64,000 nucleotides of DNA from JAGPCK01 sp964535575 (GCA_964535575.1 CAZHTC010000003.1:124001-188000), one strand, 5' to 3'; shown: positions 24,907 to 33,400, numbered from the stretch's first letter. Numbers and translations: made by a program. Notes: generated by a model from the letters alone, not told the origin.

Positions 24907-25311
24907 ATGAAAGTAGTACCCTTATTTCTCCTGCTTACATTCCTTTGCTTTCAGAAGGCGAAGGCCCAATCAACGTGGCAAAACCTTGATACAGTAAAGG
25001 CTCCTGCGGTGTACGATCATGTGCATTCGGTAAGGTTGTATGGTGATACACTGGTCACCAGTTTTTTACTTTTCATTAAAGATGAGGTCAAAAACCACTT
25101 TCATGATGAGCACAGTGAGCATATTTATGTGTTATCAGGCACTGCACTTATGACACTTGACGGGAAAACATTTCCAATTAAAAAAGGCGATTTCATTTTT
25201 GTGCCTATGCAAAAAAGGCATAGTGTGAAAGTAACCTCTACCGTTCCACTCAAAGTTATTTCCATACAAGCCCCTTGGTTTGACGGGAAAGACCGGTTGG
25301 TTGTGAAGTAA
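24907..25311 (+). CDS. secreted cupin-domain protein
   Basis: A 134-residue single-domain cupin with a signal peptide (MKVVPLFLLLTFLCFQKAKAQ). The metal-site pattern is clear: H64 and H66 in NHFHDEHSEH, a glutamate at 71, and a histidine at 105 in QKRHSVKV. The intermotif strand is IYVLSGTALMTLDGKTFPIKKGDFIFVP. Most cupins are cytosolic, so an exported one suggests binding or turnover of a small molecule in the periplasm. No adjacent gene tells the substrate. A near-consensus -7 box (TAATTTTA) lies about 25 bases upstream. Confidence 0.8.
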   Translation: MKVVPLFLLLTFLCFQKAKAQSTWQNLDTVKAPAVYDHVHSVRLYGDTLVTSFLLFIKDEVKNHFHDEHSEHIYVLSGTALMTLDGKTFPIKKGDFIFVPMQKRHSVKVTSTVPLKVISIQAPWFDGKDRLVVK

Positions 25312-25414
25312 TTACCCGGGTTCTGAGCATAATAAAGCAGGGCTAACTTCTTTTTAGTCCGAAAGATGTGAAGAATTCGCTTGGCCTCTGTTTTCATAGT
25401 TCGGTTTAACGTTT

Positions 25415-25422
25415 TACCTTTG
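25415..25422 (+). promoter_or_regulatory. -7 promoter box TACCTTTG for purQ
   Basis: Exact TAnnTTTG match, ending 41 bases before the purQ ATG at 25464. It also argues against the in-frame TTG at 25437, which lies at the expected transcription start region. Confidence 0.5.
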
Positions 25423-25463
25423 GAGCCTGAGAATAGTTGTTTTCAGCTTCAATAAAGTTAATG

Positions 25464-26144
25464 ATGAAATTTGGCGTAGTAATTTTTCCCGGCTCTAATT
25501 GTGATCAGGATGCCATCAACGTATTACAGGAGTATAGCAACCAGCCTGTTGAAAAGCTTTGGCATAAAGATACCGATCTTAAAAAAAGTGATTTTATTTT
25601 ACTCCCCGGTGGATTTTCCTATGGAGATTACCTACGCTCGGGAGCTATTGCCCGCTTATCGCCCATTATGCAAAGCGTAATTGAATTTGCAGGCAATGGG
25701 GGGTATGTAATGGGCATTTGTAATGGGTTCCAAATTTTGTGTGAAGCAGGTTTATTACCGGGGGCATTGCTTAGAAACGATCATACACGCTTTTTATGCA
25801 GCAATGTGTATCTGAAATGTGAAAATAACGACCTGCTCATCACCCGAAATATTAATCCCGATAAAGCGCTTAAAATTCCTATTGCACACGGAGAAGGCAG
25901 GTATTATGCCGATGCCCCTACCATGAAAAAACTGAATGAAAACCGTCAGGTTATTTTCAGGTATTGCGATGAAAGTGGAAATATCTCAGCCGGTGCCAAT
26001 CCTAATGGCTCATTAGAAAATATAGCCGGAGTTTGCAATGAAGGCCGTAACGTATTCGGGATGATGCCACATCCGGAGAGGGCAGCTTCTGAATTACTTT
26101 ATAATTTTGACGGAGCCGCTTTGTTTGAGAGTATTATTGCCTGA
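25464..26144 (+). CDS. purQ: phosphoribosylformylglycinamidine synthase, glutaminase subunit PurQ
   Basis: A 226-residue class I glutamine amidotransferase of normal PurQ length. The start MKFGVVIFPGSNCDQD is the family hallmark. The nucleophile is C86 in GICNGFQILCEAG, and the catalytic pair lies in HPER (about 203-206). It supplies ammonia from glutamine to PurL for making FGAM, step four of purine synthesis. A separate PurQ implies the small PurL plus PurS complex, but neither gene is in the window. A second ATG three bases upstream (25461) is equally usable. Confidence 0.93.
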   Translation: MKFGVVIFPGSNCDQDAINVLQEYSNQPVEKLWHKDTDLKKSDFILLPGGFSYGDYLRSGAIARLSPIMQSVIEFAGNGGYVMGICNGFQILCEAGLLPGALLRNDHTRFLCSNVYLKCENNDLLITRNINPDKALKIPIAHGEGRYYADAPTMKKLNENRQVIFRYCDESGNISAGANPNGSLENIAGVCNEGRNVFGMMPHPERAASELLYNFDGAALFESIIA

Positions 26145-26248
26145 CCGGTGATTACCGGCAAATTCCGGTTTATAATCTCCCGCTTAATCAAACAGTAATT
26201 TGCTTCTATCTCCGAAGCTTTTTCACACTTAACTTTCAACCAGAATAT

Positions 26249-26256
26249 TATCTTTG
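26249..26256 (+). promoter_or_regulatory. -7 promoter box TATCTTTG for gltX
   Basis: Exact TAnnTTTG match ending 8 bases before the gltX ATG. If transcription starts 4-7 bases after the box, the mRNA leader is only about 1-5 bases. Confidence 0.6.
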
Positions 26257-26264
26257 CGCCTGTT

Positions 26265-27803
26265 ATGACAGACAGGAGAGTTAGAGTACGTTTTGCCCCA
26301 AGCCCCACAGGCCCACTGCATATTGGCGGAGTGCGCACTGCATTATATAATTATTTATTTGCCCGCAAACACGGAGGTGACTTTATTCTTCGTATTGAAG
26401 ATACTGACCAAACACGTTATGTGCCGGGAGCCGAAAGTTACATTATAGAAGCCCTGAAATGGGTAGGCATTGAACCTAATGAAGGTGTGGGATTTGGCGA
26501 TGGGCCATATGCCCCATATCGTCAAAGTGAACGCAAGCATTTGTACCGCGAATATGCTGATAAATTACTTTCTTCGGGTCATGCCTATTACGCTTTTGAT
26601 ACAGCGGAGGAATTGGACGCTATGCGTGAACGGTTAAAAGCATCCAATATAGCTTCGCAATACGATGCCATCACCCGGATGGCGATGAAAAATTCACTTA
26701 CTCTCAGTGAAGATGAAGTAACCAAACGCTTAAGCAGTGGGGAACCCTATGTTATCCGAATAAAACTTCCGAAAAAGGAAGAAGTGAAATTTCAGGATAT
26801 GATACGCGGATGGGTGAGTGTAAGTACTTCTCAAATGGACGATAAGGTACTGTACAAAAGTGACGGAATGCCTACCTACCATTTGGCAAATGTGGTTGAT
26901 GATTACCTGATGCAAACCACTCATGTGATTCGCGGGGAAGAGTGGCTGCCAAGTGCACCTTTGCATGTATTGCTTTATCGTTATCTTGGATGGGAAGAGG
27001 TAATGCCTCAGTTTGCCCATTTACCACTTTTGCTAAAACCTGAAGGAAACGGCAAATTAAGTAAACGTGATGGCGACCGACTGGGCTTTCCGGTTTTTCC
27101 GCTTGAATGGAAAGACCCTTCAACAGGAGAGATTTCATCAGGATACCGCGAAACAGGTTATTTTAGCGAAGCAGTTGTAAATATGTTGGCTTTGTTGGGT
27201 TGGAACGGAGGCACTACGCAAGAAGTATTCACCAAAGAGGAACTCATACAGGCATTTTCAATAGAGCGGGTTAGTAAACACGGGGCTAAATTTGATCAAA
27301 ACAAAGCACGATGGTTCAACCAGCAATACCTTCGTCAACGCAATAATAACGATATAGCCCTACGACTTAAACCGGTTTTGCTGGCACAAAATGTACAAGC
27401 CGATGATGAATACATAGCAAAAGTTTGCGGGCTGATGAAGGAGAAAGTAAATTTTCCGAAAGAAATCTGGGAATTGGGCTCCTACTTTTTTGTTGAACCA
27501 CAAAAATTTGATGAGGAGGTAGCGAAGAAAAGATGGAAGGATTTTGTTCCGGCTTTCATCAGCAATTTGAAAGAGAAATTTAATCAATCAGCCATATTTA
27601 CAGCGGCTGAAACTGAGAAATTATTTAATGAAACACTTACCGAACAAAATCTTCAAAGCAAAGATGTGTTGCAGGTTTTCCGATTGAGTGTTACGGGTGT
27701 GGGGGCAGGGGCTCCTGTTTTTGAAACGGTGGAGTTGCTTGGAAAAGATCGGGTGGTGAACCGAATGGAACGTGCATTAAATGAAATTCAGATTCATGCG
27801 TAA
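26265..27803 (+). CDS. gltX: glutamate--tRNA ligase
   Basis: A 512-residue class Ib synthetase. The HIGH-type motif is HIGG (residues 19-22) in RFAPSPTGPLHIGGVRTALYN, and the KMSKS-type motif is KLSKR near 264, followed by DGDRLGFPVFPLEW, an insertion common in Bacteroidota GluRS. The anticodon-binding helical domain fills the C-terminal 180 residues. It charges tRNA-Glu, and possibly tRNA-Gln if the cell uses the amidotransferase route. A consensus -7 box lies only 8 bases before the ATG. The downstream lipoprotein gene starts inside its 3' end. Confidence 0.97.
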   Translation: MTDRRVRVRFAPSPTGPLHIGGVRTALYNYLFARKHGGDFILRIEDTDQTRYVPGAESYIIEALKWVGIEPNEGVGFGDGPYAPYRQSERKHLYREYADKLLSSGHAYYAFDTAEELDAMRERLKASNIASQYDAITRMAMKNSLTLSEDEVTKRLSSGEPYVIRIKLPKKEEVKFQDMIRGWVSVSTSQMDDKVLYKSDGMPTYHLANVVDDYLMQTTHVIRGEEWLPSAPLHVLLYRYLGWEEVMPQFAHLPLLLKPEGNGKLSKRDGDRLGFPVFPLEWKDPSTGEISSGYRETGYFSEAVVNMLALLGWNGGTTQEVFTKEELIQAFSIERVSKHGAKFDQNKARWFNQQYLRQRNNNDIALRLKPVLLAQNVQADDEYIAKVCGLMKEKVNFPKEIWELGSYFFVEPQKFDEEVAKKRWKDFVPAFISNLKEKFNQSAIFTAAETEKLFNETLTEQNLQSKDVLQVFRLSVTGVGAGAPVFETVELLGKDRVVNRMERALNEIQIHA

Positions 27804-28320
27804 TAAGGGATTGTTTTTGTTTCTGATCACCTTGTTAAGTGCTTGCTCGCTGGCAAAATTTGATCGTTTTCCCGGAGTAAAATTAAATGAAATTCCGGGC
27901 GAATTTCAGGGTTATTACAAGCAGGTAGTTCCTGAAAAATTACTTGACAGGGAAGATTCAACCGGATTACGGATTGGCTCTACCTGGTGGGAAATGGTAA
28001 AGCCCGAGGGCACCACGCGCACCAATATGGGCGATAGCGTAATTTTAAGTCAGTACAATGGACATTATTTTATTTCTGTCACCAACTCATATGTTAAGTA
28101 TTGGTATGTATTTGTTGCTGAACCTGACGGGAGGGGAACCATTACAACCCGTCCGATTGTAGCCAATGGACGTAAATTGCCTTTACGAAAATACATGGAG
28201 CGAATGCCGGTAAATGACAGCGATATTGTTTACAAAATGAATGAGGAGCAATTGCTCAGATATTATGTAAAGGTTATCAGAAAACGTCAAGGGATTGAAA
28301 TTAAAAAAGTAAGCCAATGA
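27796..28320 (+). CDS. lipoprotein of unknown function
   Basis: A 174-residue lipoprotein. The start at 27796 gives MRNKGLFLFLITLLSAC, with the lipidated cysteine at residue 17 in a good lipobox; an ATG at 27781 is in frame but adds five residues before the signal. The mature part is beta-rich with aromatic strands (YFISVTNSYVKYWYVFVAEPDG) and a basic C-terminal helix. No family is recognised. It overlaps the end of gltX by 8 bases and its stop overlaps the next start by 4 bases (ATGA), so it is expressed between a tRNA synthetase and a B12-binding protein. Confidence 0.7.
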   Translation: MRNKGLFLFLITLLSACSLAKFDRFPGVKLNEIPGEFQGYYKQVVPEKLLDREDSTGLRIGSTWWEMVKPEGTTRTNMGDSVILSQYNGHYFISVTNSYVKYWYVFVAEPDGRGTITTRPIVANGRKLPLRKYMERMPVNDSDIVYKMNEEQLLRYYVKVIRKRQGIEIKKVSQ

Positions 28321-28724
28321 ACCGACCCATACGTGTTTTAGTAGCCAAGGTAGGACTAGATGGTCACGACCGCGGGGCAAAGGTAATTGCCACCGCTTTG
28401 CGCGATGCGGGAATGGAAGTAATTTATACAGGCCTGCGGCAAACCCCAGAAATGGTGGTAAATGCAGCTTTGCAGGAAGATGTTGATGCTATTGGGATAA
28501 GTATTTTATCAGGGGCACACAATACGGTTTTCCCTAAAGTGCTCGATTTGATGAAGCAAAGGCAATTAGATGACGTATTATTGACCGGTGGAGGAATTAT
28601 TCCGGACGAGGATATGGAAGAATTGAGCAAATCAGGTGTGGGTAAGTTATTTGCTCCGGGAGCCAATACCCATGAAATTGCGGATTATATACGCGAATGG
28701 GTGACTGTGCACAGAAAGTTCTGA
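28317..28724 (+). CDS. free-standing cobalamin (B12)-binding domain protein
   Basis: A 135-residue protein equal to the C-terminal B12 domain of methylmalonyl-CoA mutase. It has the cobalamin-ligating DxHxxG motif (D15, H17, G20) in KVGLDGHDRGAKVIATALRDAGMEVIYTG, then SILSGAH and the TGGGIIPDED block. In mutases of this type the domain binds adenosylcobalamin for the succinyl-CoA/methylmalonyl-CoA rearrangement. The catalytic barrel subunit is not next to it, so the partner must be encoded elsewhere. Overlaps the lipoprotein stop by 4 bases. A crotonase-family gene follows 65 bases later. Confidence 0.88.
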   Translation: MNRPIRVLVAKVGLDGHDRGAKVIATALRDAGMEVIYTGLRQTPEMVVNAALQEDVDAIGISILSGAHNTVFPKVLDLMKQRQLDDVLLTGGGIIPDEDMEELSKSGVGKLFAPGANTHEIADYIREWVTVHRKF

Positions 28725-28789
28725 TTTTATTTTCTTTTTTATTGCGCTTACTCTAAAGTTGCGCTGATTTTTAACAAACTTCCATTCAA

Positions 28790-29581
28790 ATGAGCACACA
28801 AACCATGTACGAAACAATTTTAACAGAAATCCGAAATCAGATTTTTTATGTTACCATTAACAGAGAAAGTCGGATGAATGCACTCAATATTCAAACGCTG
28901 ACCGATATAAAAAATGCGGTGCTAAGTATTTATGATAATGCAGGGGTAAAAGGTGTAATTATTACCGGATCAGGGCCAAAAGCATTTGCAGCAGGTGCTG
29001 ATATTGCCGAGTTCGCTAATTTTACCGTTGAAAAGGGAACCCGTATGAGCGAAGAAGGCCATGCTGTACTAAATGCCCTGGAGAATTGCCCTAAACCTGT
29101 TATTGCAGCTGTAAACGGATTTGCTTTAGGAGGAGGTTGCGAACTGGCTATGGCCTGCCATATGCGCGTGGCTTCTGAAAATGCCAAATTTGGCCAACCA
29201 GAAGTAAACCTTGGTATCACTCCGGGTTATGCCGGAACCCAACGCCTCACGTTGCTGGTGGGTAAAGGTCGCGCAATGGAATTATTAATGACTGGTGATA
29301 TTATTGATGCGAAAGAGGCGCATCGCATTGGTTTGGTAAATCATGTAGTACCATTGGATCAGTTGATAACCAAAAGTGAAGAGATTATTGCCAAAATAGC
29401 GGCAAAAGCTCCATTGGCAATTGCCAGCGTGATTAAATGTGTAAATGCATTTTTCGAAAAAAGAGTAGATGGAAATAATCTCGAAATAAATGAATTCGGA
29501 CATTTCTTCGGCACTCAGGATTTTATTGAAGGCACCACTGCGTTTCTCGAAAAACGGAAGGCCAATTTTCAGGGGAAATAA
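28790..29581 (+). CDS. enoyl-CoA hydratase/isomerase family protein
   Basis: A 263-residue crotonase of standard length. The oxyanion-hole segments are KAFAAGADIAEFA and VNGFALGGGCELAMACHMRVAS; both catalytic glutamates are present (in GGGCELA and in FGQPEVNLGITPGYAGTQRL). The GYAGTQRL ending of that block is typical of true 2-enoyl-CoA hydratases in beta-oxidation or in 3-hydroxybutyryl-CoA dehydration. Two close ATG codons (28790, 28805) are possible. It is preceded by a B12-domain gene and followed by a strong terminator. Confidence 0.9.
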   Translation: MSTQTMYETILTEIRNQIFYVTINRESRMNALNIQTLTDIKNAVLSIYDNAGVKGVIITGSGPKAFAAGADIAEFANFTVEKGTRMSEEGHAVLNALENCPKPVIAAVNGFALGGGCELAMACHMRVASENAKFGQPEVNLGITPGYAGTQRLTLLVGKGRAMELLMTGDIIDAKEAHRIGLVNHVVPLDQLITKSEEIIAKIAAKAPLAIASVIKCVNAFFEKRVDGNNLEINEFGHFFGTQDFIEGTTAFLEKRKANFQGK

Positions 29582-29592
29582 ATTTACTCTCC

Positions 29593-29646
29593 TATAAAAC
29601 TAAAACAGCCCGACATGTGTTTGTGCCGGGCTGTTTTAGTTTTATA
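29593..29646. terminator. bidirectional intrinsic terminator, 20-bp stem
   Basis: A perfect 20-bp inverted repeat (29593-29612 with 29627-29646) with core ACAGCCCG/CGGGCTGT and a 14-base loop, A/T-rich at both outer ends. It separates the converging crotonase and flavin reductase genes. Confidence 0.92.
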
Positions 29647-29654
29647 GCATCAAG

Positions 29655-30566
29655 TTATACTGCCAGTAAAATTTTCCAGGCTTCGGATACTTTACCTTCA
29701 TCCAGATACTTTTTAGCAAGCATATGAGCCCGATGTTCAATTTGTTCATGAGGAATTTGTTCCCTGAGTAAAGAGGCAAGTTCAAGATTTATTTTTTTGT
29801 AAATTTCAACATCATCCCTGTCTGGCAATACCTCAACATTGCCAAGTTGCCCCAGATTATTCCCGGTTAAAAAATGGCTGTAGCGAATTCGTTCGGGTAT
29901 CCGGTCAACGCCCATGCCTTTTGTTCGTAAAGGTTTTTCTACTTCAAATAAAGCAGATCCAGAGGCACGGCAATACCAATCGCCACCCAGCCGGGCCACC
30001 AGATCAATTTTGTGCTGATTAATATGTCCGCGTTCATCAAGTACGCTTTCGTTGACATGCATGCGCAGCAGTTCGCAAATAATCAGGTTCCCGGCTCCGG
30101 GGGTATGCCCAAGTTCAATAACCTGTTTCACCTTGCACTCCATTTGCACAGGAGATTCTTTAACCCGATACGGTTTAATTAATTCGGAAGGAATGGGTGT
30201 AAGTCCGGCTTTTTCAAATTCATTCACTCCTTTTTCATATTCGGTACTGCTGAGGGAACATTGTTGAACCAAATCGTAGTTTACCACATTAATTACCACC
30301 TCAGCCACTTCATAAACGTTTTCTAGGGTATGTTTAATGGTATTATCGCGCACTCTGCGGGCCGGAGAAAAAACAAAAACCGGTGGGTTGGTGCTGAACA
30401 TATTGAAAAAGCTAAACGGGCTTAGATTGGGGATTCCGTTTTTATCAATGGTGCTGGCAAAACAAATTGGACGTGGGGCAATAGCTGTTTGCAGCAATGT
30501 TTGCAATTCAGCTACCGGAATTTCCTTCGGATCAATGCTTCTTATGGGTTTGTGTTGCGTTTCCAT
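29655..30566 (-). CDS. flavin reductase family protein (FMN-binding split barrel)
   Basis: A 303-residue protein with an N-terminal flavin reductase (DIM6/NTAB-like) domain: IAPRPICFASTIDKNGIPNLSPFSFFNMFSTNPPVFVFSPARR, then NVYEVAEVVINVVN and a VQMECKVKQVIELGH segment before the FMN-dimer interface. The C-terminal 90 residues are helical and charged and longer than in the minimal domain. These proteins bind FMN and reduce flavins or act as flavin-dependent oxidoreductases; the partner is unknown. It lies 12 bases after tyrS on the same strand, so it probably shares its transcript. Confidence 0.8.
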   Translation of the reverse strand: METQHKPIRSIDPKEIPVAELQTLLQTAIAPRPICFASTIDKNGIPNLSPFSFFNMFSTNPPVFVFSPARRVRDNTIKHTLENVYEVAEVVINVVNYDLVQQCSLSSTEYEKGVNEFEKAGLTPIPSELIKPYRVKESPVQMECKVKQVIELGHTPGAGNLIICELLRMHVNESVLDERGHINQHKIDLVARLGGDWYCRASGSALFEVEKPLRTKGMGVDRIPERIRYSHFLTGNNLGQLGNVEVLPDRDDVEIYKKINLELASLLREQIPHEQIEHRAHMLAKKYLDEGKVSEAWKILLAV

Positions 30567-30578
30567 ACACGTGATGTT

Positions 30579-31871
30579 TTACGATGCAATAATCAGAAAA
30601 TAATTCTTTTTACCCTTTTGTACCAGCAGGTATTTACCATTAATCAGTTGCGAACGGGTTACCGGCAATTCGGTGTCTCCAATTTTGAATTTATTAATAC
30701 TTACTCCTCCTCCCTGAATCATTTTTCGGGCTTCTCCTTTTGAAGGGAAAATTTTGGTTTTTTCAGCAAGTAAATCAATGATGGGAATGCCATTTTCTAT
30801 AACCGAAAGGGGTACCTCAAACTGAGGTAATCCGTCAAAAATATCAAGTAAGGTAGATTCGTTAAAAACTTTTAAGGCTTCGGTGGTGGCATTACCGAAT
30901 AAAATATTTGTGGCTTCTACCGCCAATTTATATTCATGTTCGCCATGCACCCTTGTGGTAATCTCGGCCGCTAAGGCTTTTTGCATGGTACGCAGATGCG
31001 GGGCTGCATCCTGTTCGGTTTCCATTGCTTCAATTTCTTCCTTTGATTTAAGGGAAAAAATGCGCATATATGTTTTAATATCGGCATCGCTCGCATTGAG
31101 CCAGAACTGATAAAACCGGTAAGGGGAAGTTTTTTTAGGATCGAGCCATATATTGCCGCTTTCTGTTTTTCCGAATTTCGTTCCGTCAGCTTTTTTTATA
31201 AGAGGAGTGGTAAGGGCAAACGCATCTTCACTGCTGCTTTTTCGTCTCAGTAATTCAGTACCGGTTACAATATTTCCCCATTGGTCGCTTCCGCCCATTT
31301 GTAGTCGTACTCCGTGATGGTGGTACAGGTAGTAAAAATCGTATCCCTGCACCAGCTGATAGCTGAATTCGGTAAACGACATTCCGTTTTCAAGCCTGTT
31401 TTTTACCGAATCCTTTGCAAGCATATAATTAATGGAAATATGCTTGCCTACCTCTCTGATAAAATCTAAAAATTTAAATTCCTTAAACCAGTCATAGTTA
31501 TTTACTATCAGGGCAGCGTTTTCTCCGCAGTTAAAGTCGAGAAATTTTTCCAGTTGTTTTTTCTGTGAACTTAGGTTGTGTTGAAGTAATTCCTCAGAAA
31601 GGAGGTTTCTTTCGGCACTTTTGCCTGAGGGGTCACCTACCATTCCGGTTGCCCCCCCCACAAGTGCCACGGGTTTATGCCCTGCTCGCTGAAAATGGAG
31701 CAGGGTCATTATCTGTACCAGATTTCCCACCCCCAGTGAGTCAGAAGTGGGGTCGAACCCGATATATCCGGTACACATGCCTTTATTAAGCATATCCTCG
31801 GTGCCCGGTACCATATCGTGGAGCATTCCTCTCCAGCGTAATTCTTCTATGAAATTTTTCACCTTATTCAT
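30579..31871 (-). CDS. tyrS: tyrosine--tRNA ligase
   Basis: A 430-residue class Ic synthetase of TyrS size. The HIGH-type region is GFDPTSDSLGVGN (residues 38-50), and the KMSKS-type loop is KFGKT near 230. YQLVQGYDFYYLY and GGSDQWGNI shape the tyrosine pocket. The C-terminal 80 residues are an S4 RNA-binding domain (SKGEARKMIQGGGVSIN). The ATG at 31871 is used; a TTG nine bases upstream overlaps the promoter box TATCTTTG and is rejected as a start. Confidence 0.97.
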   Translation of the reverse strand: MNKVKNFIEELRWRGMLHDMVPGTEDMLNKGMCTGYIGFDPTSDSLGVGNLVQIMTLLHFQRAGHKPVALVGGATGMVGDPSGKSAERNLLSEELLQHNLSSQKKQLEKFLDFNCGENAALIVNNYDWFKEFKFLDFIREVGKHISINYMLAKDSVKNRLENGMSFTEFSYQLVQGYDFYYLYHHHGVRLQMGGSDQWGNIVTGTELLRRKSSSEDAFALTTPLIKKADGTKFGKTESGNIWLDPKKTSPYRFYQFWLNASDADIKTYMRIFSLKSKEEIEAMETEQDAAPHLRTMQKALAAEITTRVHGEHEYKLAVEATNILFGNATTEALKVFNESTLLDIFDGLPQFEVPLSVIENGIPIIDLLAEKTKIFPSKGEARKMIQGGGVSINKFKIGDTELPVTRSQLINGKYLLVQKGKKNYFLIIAS

Positions 31872-31877
31872 ACCGGG

Positions 31878-31885
31878 CAAAGATA
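31878..31885 (-). promoter_or_regulatory. -7 promoter box TATCTTTG for tyrS
   Basis: Exact TAnnTTTG match on the minus strand, 6 bases from the tyrS ATG. TTTC stands 20 bases further upstream as an imperfect -33 box. Confidence 0.6.
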
Positions 31886-31976
31886 GGTTTTAACCCTTAT
31901 GCGATGAAACAGAAAACAAAGAATATTTATGCCACTTGTTTCGTTCTATAAATAATAATATTGAAGCCCTTGTGGT

Positions 31977-32336
31977 CTATTCGTCTTTCTTTAAATCCCT
32001 GAACTGATGCTTTACCTTATGCCACCACTCCATGCCGTGGGTTTGTTTAAGGTAACTTATCATGGTTTTATTATAGATATTGATGCCGTTGTTCTCGCCT
32101 ATAGAAGGAATTTTGCCCGTTTTTTCAAAGGTAAAACCAAAGGCTTTGGCAAGAGAATCCCTTCCGGTATCGGCAGGCGGATTACCAAATTCAATTATCC
32201 GTATCTTACCTTTATCCTGATCTATCATTGCAGTAATGTAATTGTACCGGCAAAAAAAGCCAAGGTAGTAGGCCATATACCCAAATACCCCCAAAATAAT
32301 AATGGTGATAAAATGAGCGGGCTTTATTTTATTCAT
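31977..32336 (-). CDS. small membrane-anchored protein of unknown function
   Basis: A 119-residue protein with one N-terminal hydrophobic segment (residues about 8-28, HFITIIILGVFGYMAYYLGFF) and a soluble remainder with lysine- and glycine-rich loops. The C-terminal half (INIYNKTMISYLKQTHGMEWWHKVKHQF) is helical. No lipobox or known domain. It lies 105 bases upstream of tyrS on the same strand and has its own unknown promoter. A longer plus-strand frame over the same DNA is judged a shadow because it lacks a signal or domain. Confidence 0.55.
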   Translation of the reverse strand: MNKIKPAHFITIIILGVFGYMAYYLGFFCRYNYITAMIDQDKGKIRIIEFGNPPADTGRDSLAKAFGFTFEKTGKIPSIGENNGINIYNKTMISYLKQTHGMEWWHKVKHQFRDLKKDE

Positions 32337-32986
32337 ATGAAGTAATTATTCAGGTCAAAGTAACATACTTTTTTTCAAATTGCGACAGTTACTCCTATAT
32401 ATATAAGGTAAAACAGCAGTTTTTCATTGCTGATTCTGCGGGTTTCACTCCGAAATACCTTTGTTCTGGGTGTATTTTCATTGCAGAAGTTGAATCCTGA
32501 CCCGTTTTTCCCTGTCGATAACTGGTGTTTTTAGAGGGAAAAGAGGGTTTTTAAAGAAAAAAACAACTTTTTTTAGTTGGGCGTATAGGCTGTTGCCAAT
32601 GAAAATTCTGCGCGGTAAAGCGAATTTACCAATGAAAAAAATATGCAGACAAAATATGCAGAAATAAGTTTTTACGAAAGAATCGTTTGCGTATTATCAA
32701 TTCGCTGAAACTATTGAAAACACAGGCTTCTTCAAGGATTTGCAAAAAGGCTATTGTTTGTTTGTTTTCGCAATTCATCAATGGAAAAACAGGCTAAAAA
32801 ATCACATTTAGCAGGGAAAATAGCCTTAATTAAACCAATTCTCATTGGATATTGCAATAGGGGAGTGTACGATTTTAATAACATTTATTTTAAGAAATGT
32901 GGAAACTGTTTTGTTGCAACCGCTATGAAATTTGCAATGAAGATGTATTTTTGACTATCAGATCAACTGAATAAAAGTTTAAACCC
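32337..32986. other. 650-base gene-poor region upstream of the SWIB gene
   Basis: No convincing gene. It holds a TACCTTTG box at 32456-32463 (plus strand), short hairpins, and a weak 57-codon plus-strand frame starting at ATG 32781 (MEKQAKKSHLAGKIALIKP...) that lacks a recognised domain. A TATTTTTG box at 32946-32953 is the likely promoter of the SWIB gene. A non-coding RNA from the upstream box cannot be excluded. Confidence 0.45.
32946..32953 (+). promoter_or_regulatory. -7 promoter box TATTTTTG for the H1-like/SWIB gene
   Basis: Exact TAnnTTTG match 33 bases before the ATG at 32987. No TTTG at ideal spacing upstream. Confidence 0.45.
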
Positions 32987-33385
32987 ATGGCAAAAAAAGT
33001 AGTAAAAGCAAAAAAAGCTGCTAAAAAAGCAGCTCCAAAAAAGGCTGCTAAAAAAGCAGCTCCAAAAAAGGCTGCTAAAAAAGCGGCTCCAAAGAAAGCA
33101 GCTAAGAAAGCAGCTCCTAAAAAGAAAACTGCAAGAAAACCAAACGCAGCTTTCATGGCTCCATTAACTCCAAGCGCTACGCTTGCTGATGTAATCGGAA
33201 CCAAAGCCCTTCCAAGGACTGAGATCGTTAAACAAATTTGGAACTACATTAAGAAAAACGGTCTTCAGGACAAGAAGAACAGAAGAATGATTAATGCCGA
33301 TGCAAAACTGAAAGTTCTTTTCGGTGGCAAAGGACAGATTTCTATGTTCGAGCTTGCTAAGATTGTTTCTAAGCATGTAAAGTAA
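32987..33385 (+). CDS. histone-H1-like lysine/alanine-rich protein fused to a SWIB domain
   Basis: A 132-residue DNA-binding protein in two parts. Residues about 5-50 are near-perfect repeats of AAPKKAAKK, like the tail of histone H1 and bacterial HctB-type proteins, encoded by a short tandem DNA repeat. Residues about 54-132 form a SWIB/MDM2-type domain (LADVIGTKALPRTEIVKQIWNYIKKNGLQDKKNRRMINADAKLKVLFG ... MFELAKIVSKHVK). SWIB domains in eukaryotes belong to SWI/SNF chromatin remodellers; in bacteria they occur in chlamydiae and Bacteroidota, often with topoisomerases. A nucleoid-structuring role is likely. A strong terminator follows. Confidence 0.85.
   Translation: MAKKVVKAKKAAKKAAPKKAAKKAAPKKAAKKAAPKKAAKKAAPKKKTARKPNAAFMAPLTPSATLADVIGTKALPRTEIVKQIWNYIKKNGLQDKKNRRMINADAKLKVLFGGKGQISMFELAKIVSKHVK
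33005..33124 (+). repeat. short tandem repeat coding AAPKKAAKK units
   Basis: Roughly 27-base units (GCTGCTAAAAAAGCAGCTCC with variants) repeated about four times inside the histone-like tail. Slippage here would change tail length in steps of nine residues without a frameshift. Confidence 0.8.
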
Positions 33386-33400
33386 TTTAGCATTTCATGC

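Noticed and set aside
32007..32345. Plus-strand open frame opposite the small membrane-protein gene
   Set aside because: No signal or domain; the minus-strand frame has a clean N-terminal membrane segment and start.
32754..32954. Plus-strand open frame (57-66 codons) before the SWIB gene
   Set aside because: No signal, domain or terminator; the promoter box of the SWIB gene lies at its 3' end; composition like intergenic DNA.
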